Below are positions 1-7,324 of a stretch of DNA of 16,173 nt, piece after piece (positions within the stretch are counted from its first letter, which is position 1; each line of letters opens with the position of its first letter). A program made the translations under genes and the position numbers. Origin of the DNA: JAVVUQ01 sp036653075 (lineage in GTDB: Bacteria > Bacillota > Clostridia > Christensenellales > CAG-314); NCBI GenBank assembly GCA_036653075.1, contig JAVVUQ010000030.1, forward strand, positions 1 to 16,173, read 5' to 3'. The notes beneath the pieces were generated by a model. The model saw only the letters and a program-made list of their open reading frames with translations. It was not told the origin of the DNA and did not search any database.

Positions 1-61
1 ATAAATAGTAAATTATATATTGAAATTTATAATAAAATTATAAATATATAACAAATTGAAT

Positions 62-99
62 ATCCGAAGGAGCTTATTTGAAGTTCCTTCGGATTTTTT
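62..99 (+). terminator. Strong intrinsic terminator, plus-strand orientation
   Basis: Positions 62-75 pair with 81-94 in a 14-bp stem closed by a 5-base loop (76-80), followed by a T run at 94-99. The pair 72/84 is a G-U wobble in plus-strand RNA but would be a C-A mismatch in minus-strand RNA, and the minus-strand side has no uninterrupted T run. The element is therefore best read as the terminator of a plus-strand gene left of the window, convergent with ypeB. It starts only a few bases beyond the ypeB stop, so it may also help end the sleB-ypeB transcript as an imperfect bidirectional terminator. Confidence 0.85.
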
Positions 100-100
100 A

Positions 101-1480
101 TTACATTACGCTGTAACCTTCAGTGCCTTTAATGACTCTTAAAATATCTTCTTCCTCTAATGATTGGGCGTTAATGTAGATAAAATACTCATTCGCGCCA
201 TCTGTGCATTTAAATTCGTAGCATAATATCTCTTTATTGTTTTTTGGAATAACCGCAATAGCAGAATTTTCAATAGTTAGTGATGAATCGATTTTCTTTT
301 TTGCTTCATCTACTTTTGTTGGAGCTGTTAATGTTCTTTCGATGTGGTTTAGTAAATATGCGTATGATTCCACGCCGACAATTTTGCCTTTAATTGTATC
401 CACTGTAATTTTTATCAAATCTGGATAAACAATAATGTTATTGACTACTGGGCAAAGATTTATATAAATATACCCTTCGATAGTTTTGCTTATCCACACC
501 GCTTTAACGTCAAAATTAAGTTTTTTACAAAATTGTTCAGCCATTTCAATACATTGTTGCGAGGATAACTCTTGCAAATCGTTGGTATTGTCGCCACGCA
601 TCATATAACCATTCATTTGACAAATATAGCCGCCTTTTTCGGTAATATGAACATTATATTTCTCTCCCGTATTAGTTGTTACGTCAAATACAAATAGCTT
701 CATTTTCTTTTCTACTGTGGCTAAGTATTCAACGTTAACGTCGCCATAATCGCTTAAAATCTGCGCAACTTTTGTCTTTAACTGAGCAACTGTATAAGTT
801 TTCCCCGTTAGATTACTTTCTTGTGTTTCTTCAATGCTATCCGAAAAAGGTCCATCATATATCAACTTTGGATAATCAAACGTTTCTTCTTTATTAGACG
901 AAAAACCATTTCCAACGTATCTGTCGTTATTATTATAGCCATCTGATTTATTCACTATATCCGCTATACTAATATCCTTTAAACCTTCATAGATTTTTGA
1001 AATATTATCTTTAAGCGTAATTATTACCTTATGCATCTCGCTCAACGTTTTTTTGTCCTCTGTCGACAGCCCGGTAGCAATATTTACTTTTTTAATAAGC
1101 GTTTGACAAAAATCCGATACTTGATTAATAAATTTAATTGTCGGAGCTATATTATCAGTATAAATTGGTAACTCCGCTGCGTTTGTTTCAGCATTTTCCG
1201 CCTGCAACGCAAGCTTAATTAACATACTCTCTTGCGTAACTGCCGATTGCGAAACTGCAAGCTTAGACAAATTTATCTCCATATTTTTCATACTATCCAT
1301 AAGTTCATAAAAACTGTCTTGATACTTATTTTCAAGCGCCGTTTTGTATACAAATATTTTATTGTTATTTTTCATCTTTTCACTATTATGCGTTACCGCC
1401 ATTACACTCACTGATGTAACAGCAATTATCGCAACACACGTAGCTAAAATTAGCCATATTTTAAAACCGTTACTTTTCAT
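101..1480 (-). CDS. ypeB: Germination protein YpeB
   Basis: YpeB is a spore inner-membrane/cortex protein required for assembly and stability of the cortex-lytic enzyme SleB. The protein has one N-terminal membrane anchor (about residues 7-29), a long helical, probably coiled-coil region with few hydrophobic stretches, then the family landmark YPKLIYDGPFSD near residue 205. The C-terminal half carries repeated PepSY-like segments (for example ITEKGGYICQMNGY and PDLIKITVDTIKGKIVGVES). Length is about 459 aa, usual for the family. An in-frame GTG exists at 1498 but has no Shine-Dalgarno; the ATG at 1480 has GAGGT about 11 bases upstream and is preferred, though not certain. It lies downstream of sleB in the usual sleB-ypeB order. 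In Bacillus this operon is made in the forespore under sigma-G; I could not pick a convincing sigma-G promoter here. Confidence 0.93.
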   Translation of the reverse strand: MKSNGFKIWLILATCVAIIAVTSVSVMAVTHNSEKMKNNNKIFVYKTALENKYQDSFYELMDSMKNMEINLSKLAVSQSAVTQESMLIKLALQAENAETNAAELPIYTDNIAPTIKFINQVSDFCQTLIKKVNIATGLSTEDKKTLSEMHKVIITLKDNISKIYEGLKDISIADIVNKSDGYNNNDRYVGNGFSSNKEETFDYPKLIYDGPFSDSIEETQESNLTGKTYTVAQLKTKVAQILSDYGDVNVEYLATVEKKMKLFVFDVTTNTGEKYNVHITEKGGYICQMNGYMMRGDNTNDLQELSSQQCIEMAEQFCKKLNFDVKAVWISKTIEGYIYINLCPVVNNIIVYPDLIKITVDTIKGKIVGVESYAYLLNHIERTLTAPTKVDEAKKKIDSSLTIENSAIAVIPKNNKEILCYEFKCTDGANEYFIYINAQSLEEEDILRVIKGTEGYSVM

Positions 1481-1554
1481 TTCTCTATACAACCTCACTT
1501 TCTTTGCTTTGATTTTTTGTATAATTATTCATTTAAATGATGATTTATATAAAA

Positions 1555-2241
1555 TTAAGTGCAGAAAACGTGCTTGCCAATTGTTATTATAATAGGTCTA
1601 CTTCTAATCCATTGATTAGTCGCTGTTCTTGGATTATAATAATATATGCAGCCATATGTCGGGTCCCAACCATTTAAAGCATCTTGAGCAGCTCTAATAC
1701 ACTCATCGTCAGCGCCAAGATTTATTTGCCCATCTGATACGGCTGTAAACGCTCCGTTTTGATAAATAACGCCACTAACAGTATTTGGAAAACTACTACT
1801 TTTTACACGATTAAGAATAATCGCTCCCACCGCTACTTTTCCAGTATAACTTTCGCCTCTTGCTTCGCCATAAATACATCTTGCCATTAAATATAAATCG
1901 CCACTATTACTGCTGCCACTACCTCCGCTTGACGTACTCGATAATGATATTCCAAGCGCTGCTGCAGTGGAATTGCCCACAACTCCATCAACTTGTAAAC
2001 CATTATTGCGCTGAAAATATTTCACCGCCTCCATCGTCTTTGAACCAAAAATTCCATCAACTGAACCGCTGTAATATCCCCAATTTTTAAGTTTGGATTG
2101 TATCGTCTTTACGGTTGAACCAGTACTTCCACGCTTTATTACCGCCGCTTGCGCCTCCTGCATAGTCGCTGTAAATGTAAAAATCATAACTATCACTAAC
2201 ATTACTACAATACACACACTCACTATTTTTATCCGCTTCAT
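1555..2241 (-). CDS. sleB: Spore cortex-lytic enzyme SleB
   Basis: SleB is a lytic transglycosylase that degrades muramic-lactam-containing cortex peptidoglycan during spore germination. Residues 1-33 form a signal peptide with a hydrophobic core (VVMLVIVMIFTF) ending in QAQ/QAA-like residues. Residues about 36-98 are a peptidoglycan-binding domain of the PG_binding_1 type (GSTGSTVKTIQSKL, VDGIFGSKTMEAVKYFQ). A Ser/Gly linker (about 100-114) leads to the catalytic Hydrolase_2 domain with YGEARGE (glutamates 126 and 130), GAIILNRV, YYNP and the C-terminal IGKHVFC signature. Length 228 aa is in the normal range of 220-300. The start is ATG with an AAGGTAGG-type ribosome binding site about 7 bases upstream. 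The gene is 5' of ypeB with a gap of 56-74 bases depending on the ypeB start, consistent with one operon. Confidence 0.95.
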   Translation of the reverse strand: MKRIKIVSVCIVVMLVIVMIFTFTATMQEAQAAVIKRGSTGSTVKTIQSKLKNWGYYSGSVDGIFGSKTMEAVKYFQRNNGLQVDGVVGNSTAAALGISLSSTSSGGSGSSNSGDLYLMARCIYGEARGESYTGKVAVGAIILNRVKSSSFPNTVSGVIYQNGAFTAVSDGQINLGADDECIRAAQDALNGWDPTYGCIYYYNPRTATNQWIRSRPIIITIGKHVFCT

Positions 2242-2451
2242 TTCAACGCCTACCTTATATTAAACTTTTACTAATACAAATAATAGCATAAACATACTTG
2301 CCATTTAACAATCTTTTCTATAATTAGCAAGTGGTTTTCTACTATAAACCTTTAATTTGTATTAATGCTCTCATTTTAACCTTTTTTATAATGTTTTATA
2401 CATTATCAATAAAATCTTATGATATAATTTATCACATATTTAATATTTATA

Positions 2452-2537
2452 CTTATCTAATATTAATTTATAGAATTTTTTCTAATTTTCGCTTATCTAA
2501 TATTAATTTATAGAATTTTTTCTAATTTTTGCTTATC
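2452..2537. repeat. 40-bp tandem duplication (two copies plus 6 bases)
   Basis: Bases 2452-2491 and 2492-2531 are identical except for one C/T difference (2490 versus 2530). The first six bases of a third copy (CTTATC) follow at 2532-2537. A related core (TTATCT, one base, ATATTAATTTATA) also appears at about 4093-4112 between the response regulator and kinase genes. The repeat lies between the kinase terminator and the sleB upstream region. It may be simple slippage in A/T-rich DNA; no function is evident. Confidence 0.9.
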
Positions 2538-2605
2538 GGCTACTTTGATTTTTATTGCAACTGCAACTATAAAATCTAAAAATAATATTTATATATTTAA
2601 AAATT

Positions 2606-2638
2606 AAAAAAACGTGTAATTTTTAATTTACACGCTTT
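2606..2638 (-). terminator. Intrinsic terminator after the RR-HK operon
   Basis: Read on the minus strand, CGTGTAA (2634-2628) pairs with TTACACG (2619-2613) around an 8-base loop. It is followed directly by seven T residues (2612-2606) and more T-rich sequence. It begins about 35 bases after the kinase stop codon and should end the two-component operon before sleB. Confidence 0.85.
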
Positions 2639-2670
2639 AAGTTATGATTATTATTAAAATGATGTTTTAA

Positions 2671-4050
2671 TTATTTACTGCTTTTATTTATAATAAAATA
2701 GAAATCGCTTCCCTTTTCAAGTTCGCTTTTAACGCCATATTCAGCGTCGTGGGCTGTGAGAATACCTTTTACGATAGATAAACCTAACCCCGAGCCGCTT
2801 GTTTCTCTTTTATGCAATTTATTGCTACGATAATATCTATCCCAAATCAATCCAATTTCATCTTCAGCGATTCCAACGCCGTGGTCTATTATGTCCACTC
2901 TTATTCGTTCGCCTACTGAAACGACTTTTACGCCTACGTATTTGTCATCGCCTGTGTAGTTTACAGCGTTGCTCATTAAATTAGTTATTACCTGTATTAT
3001 CTTTTGTTCGTCGGCAAATGCGTACAAGTCTTTTTCTATATCCGCTACAAAATGATAATCGGTAAGAGTCAAAAAGTTGCGAACGGTTTTTTCTACTGCT
3101 GCGCTCAAACAAAAATCTGATGGATTGATTTCGTTGCGATGCGCCTCAAGTTTACTTAACTGCATAAGGTCGTCAACTAATAAGGCAAGTCTATCCGATT
3201 CGCCAATTATAACATTTAGATGTTCTGTGCGTTTATTTTTGTCATCGCCGCTTAAATCTCTAACCATTTCCGCATAGCTTTTTATGAGAGTTAACGGCGT
3301 TTTAAGGTCGTGTGACACATTTGCGATTAATTCATTTTTTAAAAATTCCGTTTCTCCAAGTTGCTTAGCTGCTAATGTTAAATTAGAAGATAATTTATCA
3401 ATTTCAGTATATCCGCTACTTTCAAAATGAACATCGTATTCTCCTTTTGCTAACTGTTTGGCGTTTGAGGTAATTCTGCGTATTGGTTCAGTTAATTTAT
3501 AAGCTAAAAGCCAAGCAAACGTTGTAGCGAATAAAAAAACCGCCGTTGACAAAATAAGCCACTGCTTAACTAAAACTGTAACAGTGGTACTATTTACATT
3601 TATATCTAACGTTAAATAAACGTATACTGGTCGAATCTGTTCTTGCAATAAATGTTGGTCAAATCTATATCCATAATATGCCATTGTTCTGCCGTCTTGC
3701 GCTACTACACCAGTAATTGCATAATCACTTTTTATAATTTGTTGCTGATAATTAGATAGATAATCGTTTTTATAAAAATCACTTGTTTCCCATAACGAAC
3801 CGCCCAATACATCAAATAACGCCAAATTTAAATCGCTTTGAAATTGCGATTTATTTAAAGTTGTTTCAAAATCACTTTTTTTACAAATCTCAACAAACTT
3901 CTTTGCGGCGTTTTGCAATTCACGCTCTTTCATTTGCGTAAAATATAACCTCAGCGCAAAAAATTGCAAGCAAATAACTACTAACAACGCTACTAAAATA
4001 CATATTGTAAAATAGAACCAAATATTAAATTTCAAGCTGTAAACGTTCAT
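2671..4050 (-). CDS. Sensor histidine kinase, two-TM HAMP type
   Basis: Membrane sensor kinase of a two-component system. Visible order: TM1 (about 10-35), an extracytoplasmic sensor region of about 125 residues (38-163) that I do not recognise, TM2 (about 164-185), a HAMP linker (about 187-238), HisKA with the phospho-acceptor in NVSHDLKTPL (His247), and HATPase_c with N-box NLMSNAVNY (Asn361), G1 box DHGVGIA (Asp389) and G2 box GSGLGLS (419-425). All catalytic residues are present, and 459 aa is normal. It follows its partner regulator by 64 bases. Its ribosome binding site is weak (AGGA about 12 bases from ATG), which may keep kinase levels below regulator levels. The nearby ABC exporters suggest envelope or antimicrobial stress sensing, by analogy only. 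Confidence 0.93.
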   Translation of the reverse strand: MNVYSLKFNIWFYFTICILVALLVVICLQFFALRLYFTQMKERELQNAAKKFVEICKKSDFETTLNKSQFQSDLNLALFDVLGGSLWETSDFYKNDYLSNYQQQIIKSDYAITGVVAQDGRTMAYYGYRFDQHLLQEQIRPVYVYLTLDINVNSTTVTVLVKQWLILSTAVFLFATTFAWLLAYKLTEPIRRITSNAKQLAKGEYDVHFESSGYTEIDKLSSNLTLAAKQLGETEFLKNELIANVSHDLKTPLTLIKSYAEMVRDLSGDDKNKRTEHLNVIIGESDRLALLVDDLMQLSKLEAHRNEINPSDFCLSAAVEKTVRNFLTLTDYHFVADIEKDLYAFADEQKIIQVITNLMSNAVNYTGDDKYVGVKVVSVGERIRVDIIDHGVGIAEDEIGLIWDRYYRSNKLHKRETSGSGLGLSIVKGILTAHDAEYGVKSELEKGSDFYFIINKSSK

Positions 4051-4114
4051 CTATATCGCTAATCCTAAATTAAAACATCTTTATTTGATTAATTATCTTA
4101 TATTAATTTATAAA

Positions 4115-4780
4115 TTAATAATCAAATTTATAACCCATTCCACGAACGGTTGAAATTGTATCTCTATAACTGCCTAAATTACTGCGAAGCATTTTAATAT
4201 GAGTATCTACTGTTCTGTCATCGCCATTAAAGTCGCTTCCCCAAATATTTGCTAACAATTCCTCTCTTGAAACGGCTATGCTATGTTTGCGTACCAAATA
4301 AAAGAGTAATTCATATTCTTTTGGCGTAAATTCTAATTTCTTATCTCCAATTGAAACCATTCTTCCATCAAAATCTACAACTAAATCGCCGAAAACCATT
4401 TTATCACGTTTGTTACTTTGATTGATTCTGGATAATATCGCTTTAATTCGCGCAATAACTTCGCTTGGAGAAAATGGCTTGACAACATAATCATCAGCGC
4501 CTACTTCAAATCCAAATAATTTATCGTATTCTTCATTTCTTGCCGATAAAAATAGAACTGGCGCTGCGCAAAACTTTTTGATTTCTTTTACAGCCGACAA
4601 TCCGTCCAATCTTGGCATCATAATATCCATAATAATTAGGTCAAATTCAGCTTTTTTGCATTTATCGATAGCTTCCATACCATCTTCAGCTTCATCTGAT
4701 TCAAAACCAGCAAATTGTATATATTCTCTAAGTACATCTCTTATTTTTTTCTCGTCATCTACAATTAATATTTTTGGCAT
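4115..4780 (-). CDS. OmpR/PhoB-family response regulator
   Basis: DNA-binding response regulator. The receiver domain (1-115) has the acidic pair Asp8/Asp9, the phospho-acceptor Asp52 in LIIMDIMMPRLDG, Ser79 in LFLSA, and Lys101 in VVKPFSP. The C-terminal winged helix (about 125-221) shows the usual LEFTPKEYELL, SREELLANIWG, DDRTVDTHIKMLRSNL and TVRGMGYKF landmarks. Length 221 aa is typical and nothing is missing. The ATG is preceded by a near-perfect AAGGAGG at 5-6 bases spacing. It is the first gene of a two-gene unit with the kinase downstream, driven by a sigma-A-like promoter about 65 bases upstream. Target genes are unknown; the ABC pair immediately upstream is the first candidate. Confidence 0.95.
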   Translation of the reverse strand: MPKILIVDDEKKIRDVLREYIQFAGFESDEAEDGMEAIDKCKKAEFDLIIMDIMMPRLDGLSAVKEIKKFCAAPVLFLSARNEEYDKLFGFEVGADDYVVKPFSPSEVIARIKAILSRINQSNKRDKMVFGDLVVDFDGRMVSIGDKKLEFTPKEYELLFYLVRKHSIAVSREELLANIWGSDFNGDDRTVDTHIKMLRSNLGSYRDTISTVRGMGYKFDY

Positions 4781-4844
4781 ATATACCTCCTTATCTAACT
4801 AATCTAATAGTGATAGCTCAAATTTTTGCCTATCGTGTATGATT

Positions 4845-4873
4845 ATTATAACATAAAACTGATACTATATCAA
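4845..4873 (-). promoter_or_regulatory. Sigma-A-type promoter of the RR-HK operon
   Basis: On the minus strand TTGATA (4873-4868) is followed by exactly 17 bases and then TATAAT (4850-4845), a perfect -10 and a 5/6 -35. Predicted transcription would start near 4838, giving a leader of roughly 58 bases before the response regulator ATG at 4780. It makes the two-component genes at least partly independent of the ABC genes upstream. Confidence 0.8.
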
Positions 4874-4949
4874 TTCTTTTTCTAATATTATAAAATTTGA
4901 TTATTGATAGCGTTTAACGCAATTTTTGTGACTATAATTCAGCGATTAA

Positions 4950-7241
4950 TTAAATATCGTATTTTGCAAGTATTTCTGCGGGTGTTTTATGCAAAATTCC
5001 AAGTACGGGCAATAATCCAAATATTAAATTTAACGCTGCCATTGTAACTATAACGATTGCTTTTATCCAAAACGGAAAATAATAATTGCTTCCCATTGTG
5101 GGCGCAAAACCGCCAAAAGCATCGCTTAGCAAAGAACCAACTATAAATCCAACAACGGTTGTAACTAAGGTAATAGCTATTATCTCCCACACAAACATCT
5201 TGATGACATCGCCTTTTGATACGCCAATGCAACGTAATAATCCTATTTGCTTTACTCTATTAAACGTTTCTGTGCGCATAACAAAATATATTATTAAAAA
5301 CATTGCGCCTAATACTATTGTTAACGTGATTATCGTACCTATTGTCCTCACATCATTTTGCGCTTTTACTTCTTCATATTTTGCATCTACCACTTTAACA
5401 GCTTTCATTTTACCATTATATTTTGATATAAGATTGTTTGAATTATCTGAAAATACGTTTATTTCATTAAAAAATGGACTCAAAGCAAAATATTCGTTCA
5501 TTATTTCATTTTCAGTCATCTTGCTTGTATCTTTTATTAGCAATGGAGCTATCATTAATTGCACATAATCGCTATAATCTATCCAAATTGTTGTACTATG
5601 CGATTTTGCAACGCCAATAATAGTAAAGTATTGTAAATTATTTTTGGCGTAGACTATTTTAACTTTCTTTCCAATGAAATCTGAATTTTTACTTAACCCA
5701 TTTTGGATTAAACTATTTCCCATACCCATTTGAGTACATGCTTGTATAAACATTTCATCAACAATAATACCATTATGAACTGATGAATCGCTTTTTACCC
5801 CCACCAACAAATTTCCGTCAAATTTATCAATAGGCGCATAATTTTTATTGCCGTTCAACGAAATATAATTGTATCCTATTGGTTTTTGAACTAATTTTGG
5901 CGTTTCAATATAAAATTCTACATAAGCCTCATTCCATATCATTGGTTGACTTTCAGTATTTTTAATGTGTTGAATAGTTTTTTTATATTCTTCTTTTCTT
6001 ATAGTATCTGAATTATCAACTGGAACATTAATATAATCAAATCTAAAATTGACTACGTTTGGTTCTGCTATCATATATTTTATTTCATCTATATGCATTG
6101 TGGTTGTGTATACCGATATATTTATAGTCGCTATCAAAGCTAAAAATAAAAATGCAAAATTAGCCCATTTGCTTCTTTTATTATTCCGCCCCATCATATT
6201 TGCAAATCCAGCTTTTATGCTTTGCCATACAGTTTGATATTTACTTCTTTTTCCTGTTTGCGCTATTGGTTTAATAATAGTTTTATCAATCTCTATGCTA
6301 TAAGCCTCTTTACTTTTGTCAATTTTATGGTCATTTATAAGTTTTGTTTCATTATCAACATTCACTATTTCAATCTTGCTTTTTAACGGATTATCTAATT
6401 CGATATAGTATTTTCCATTAATATAACACAACTTTAAATCTATTTTTGGCATACTTTCAGCCGAGTATAATTCGATATTTATATCGGGCGCTGATAATTG
6501 CCTTTTATTATAATCTAATAAATATATCTTATCCTTATCCTCTAATGTTAAGTTTTCTTTTTTTTCATTTTTATACTGCTTAACAATTTTGCCATCGCTT
6601 AACTCCACAACTTCATCGGCATAAAAATCTACTATCCTTGGCTCGTGCGTAACTAAAATAACTAAACATTCTTTGCTTATTTGTTTAAGCAAATCCATTG
6701 TAGCTATTGTGCTTTTTTCATCTAAATTACCCGTCGGTTCGTCAGCAATAATAATTTTGGGACATTTAACTAACGCTCTCGCTATCGCTACCCTTTGTTG
6801 TTGCCCGCCTGACAATGTCGAAGGCAATCTATTTTTATATTTACTTATGCCTAATCTCTCTAAAACATACATCGTTCTTTTTTCACATTCAGCATCGTCA
6901 TTAAGTCTATCAAGTCTTAACGCCAACTTTATATTCTCTTTTACTGAAATATCATAAATTAGGTTATAATTTTGGAATATATACCCTATTTTTTCACAAC
7001 GCAAAACATCTAAATCGCTACCTTTTTTTGATAATTCTTTTCCGTCTATTTTAATTACGCCGCTATCTGGCTTATCTAAGCCTCCTATTATATTAAGTAA
7101 CGTCGTTTTACCGCTTCCGCTCGATCCAAATAGCGCTACTAATCCTGTATTATTAAAGGTCAATGAAATATTATCCGCTGCTTTTATCTCGTTAGGCTTA
7201 TCTTTATAATATATTTTTGATATGTTTTCAACCTTAATCAC
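4950..7241 (-). CDS. ABC transporter, fused ATPase-permease (MacB/FtsX type), first of pair, long linker
   Basis: Envelope ABC protein with the ATPase at the N-terminus and an FtsX/MacB-type permease at the C-terminus. ATPase landmarks: Walker A GSSGSGKTT (39-47), Q-loop Gln90, signature LSGGQ (143-147), Walker B IIIADE (163-168) and H-loop His199. A roughly 115-residue linker with beta-like, hydrophilic sequence (about 225-340) precedes TM1 (359-377). A large extracytoplasmic domain (about 380-630) follows, then TM2 (634-656), TM3 (682-707) and TM4 (724-746). The FtsX-type loop QIGLLRCIGVSKGDVIK lies between TM2 and TM3. The start is GTG with GGAGG 7 bases upstream. It lies 83 bases downstream of a second protein of the same architecture, suggesting a heteromeric complex. 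Such proteins typically export peptides, antibiotics or lipoproteins or transmit mechanical force; the substrate cannot be read from sequence. No MacA-like adaptor lies in the window. Confidence 0.9.
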   Translation of the reverse strand: MIKVENISKIYYKDKPNEIKAADNISLTFNNTGLVALFGSSGSGKTTLLNIIGGLDKPDSGVIKIDGKELSKKGSDLDVLRCEKIGYIFQNYNLIYDISVKENIKLALRLDRLNDDAECEKRTMYVLERLGISKYKNRLPSTLSGGQQQRVAIARALVKCPKIIIADEPTGNLDEKSTIATMDLLKQISKECLVILVTHEPRIVDFYADEVVELSDGKIVKQYKNEKKENLTLEDKDKIYLLDYNKRQLSAPDINIELYSAESMPKIDLKLCYINGKYYIELDNPLKSKIEIVNVDNETKLINDHKIDKSKEAYSIEIDKTIIKPIAQTGKRSKYQTVWQSIKAGFANMMGRNNKRSKWANFAFLFLALIATINISVYTTTMHIDEIKYMIAEPNVVNFRFDYINVPVDNSDTIRKEEYKKTIQHIKNTESQPMIWNEAYVEFYIETPKLVQKPIGYNYISLNGNKNYAPIDKFDGNLLVGVKSDSSVHNGIIVDEMFIQACTQMGMGNSLIQNGLSKNSDFIGKKVKIVYAKNNLQYFTIIGVAKSHSTTIWIDYSDYVQLMIAPLLIKDTSKMTENEIMNEYFALSPFFNEINVFSDNSNNLISKYNGKMKAVKVVDAKYEEVKAQNDVRTIGTIITLTIVLGAMFLIIYFVMRTETFNRVKQIGLLRCIGVSKGDVIKMFVWEIIAITLVTTVVGFIVGSLLSDAFGGFAPTMGSNYYFPFWIKAIVIVTMAALNLIFGLLPVLGILHKTPAEILAKYDI

Positions 7242-7324
7242 CTTACTACCTCCGTTTCAATTATTAATAATGCTGTGGCTATGCTTTTTCGCTAAGTATT
7301 ACACTTTTATATAATACATATTAT

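Larger units (their letters stand above)
2242..2670. other. Non-coding region between the histidine kinase gene and sleB
   Basis: This 429-bp stretch has no gene I can support. From the right it holds the intrinsic terminator of the kinase gene (2606-2638), a 40-bp tandem duplication (2452-2537), and then the upstream region of sleB, which must contain its promoter. On the minus strand, a GTATG at about 2303-2307 could be a sigma-G -35 element, but no good CATNNTA-type -10 follows at the right distance, so no promoter is called. Composition is extremely A/T rich. Confidence 0.6.

Noticed and set aside
2331..2513. Plus-strand open frame for a 60-residue hydrophobic peptide in the kinase-sleB gap
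   Set aside because: It starts at GTG without a ribosome binding site, runs through the tandem repeat, and its Ile/Leu/Tyr/Phe-rich content is what random A/T-rich DNA gives.
4910..4920. GCGTTTAACGC palindrome after the ABC gene as a terminator
   Set aside because: With a usable loop the stem is only 3 bp, and no T run follows in the transcript direction.
4987..5232. Second minus-strand frame inside the first ABC gene
   Set aside because: It overlaps the well-supported permease domain completely and has no recognisable protein features; it is a frame shadow.
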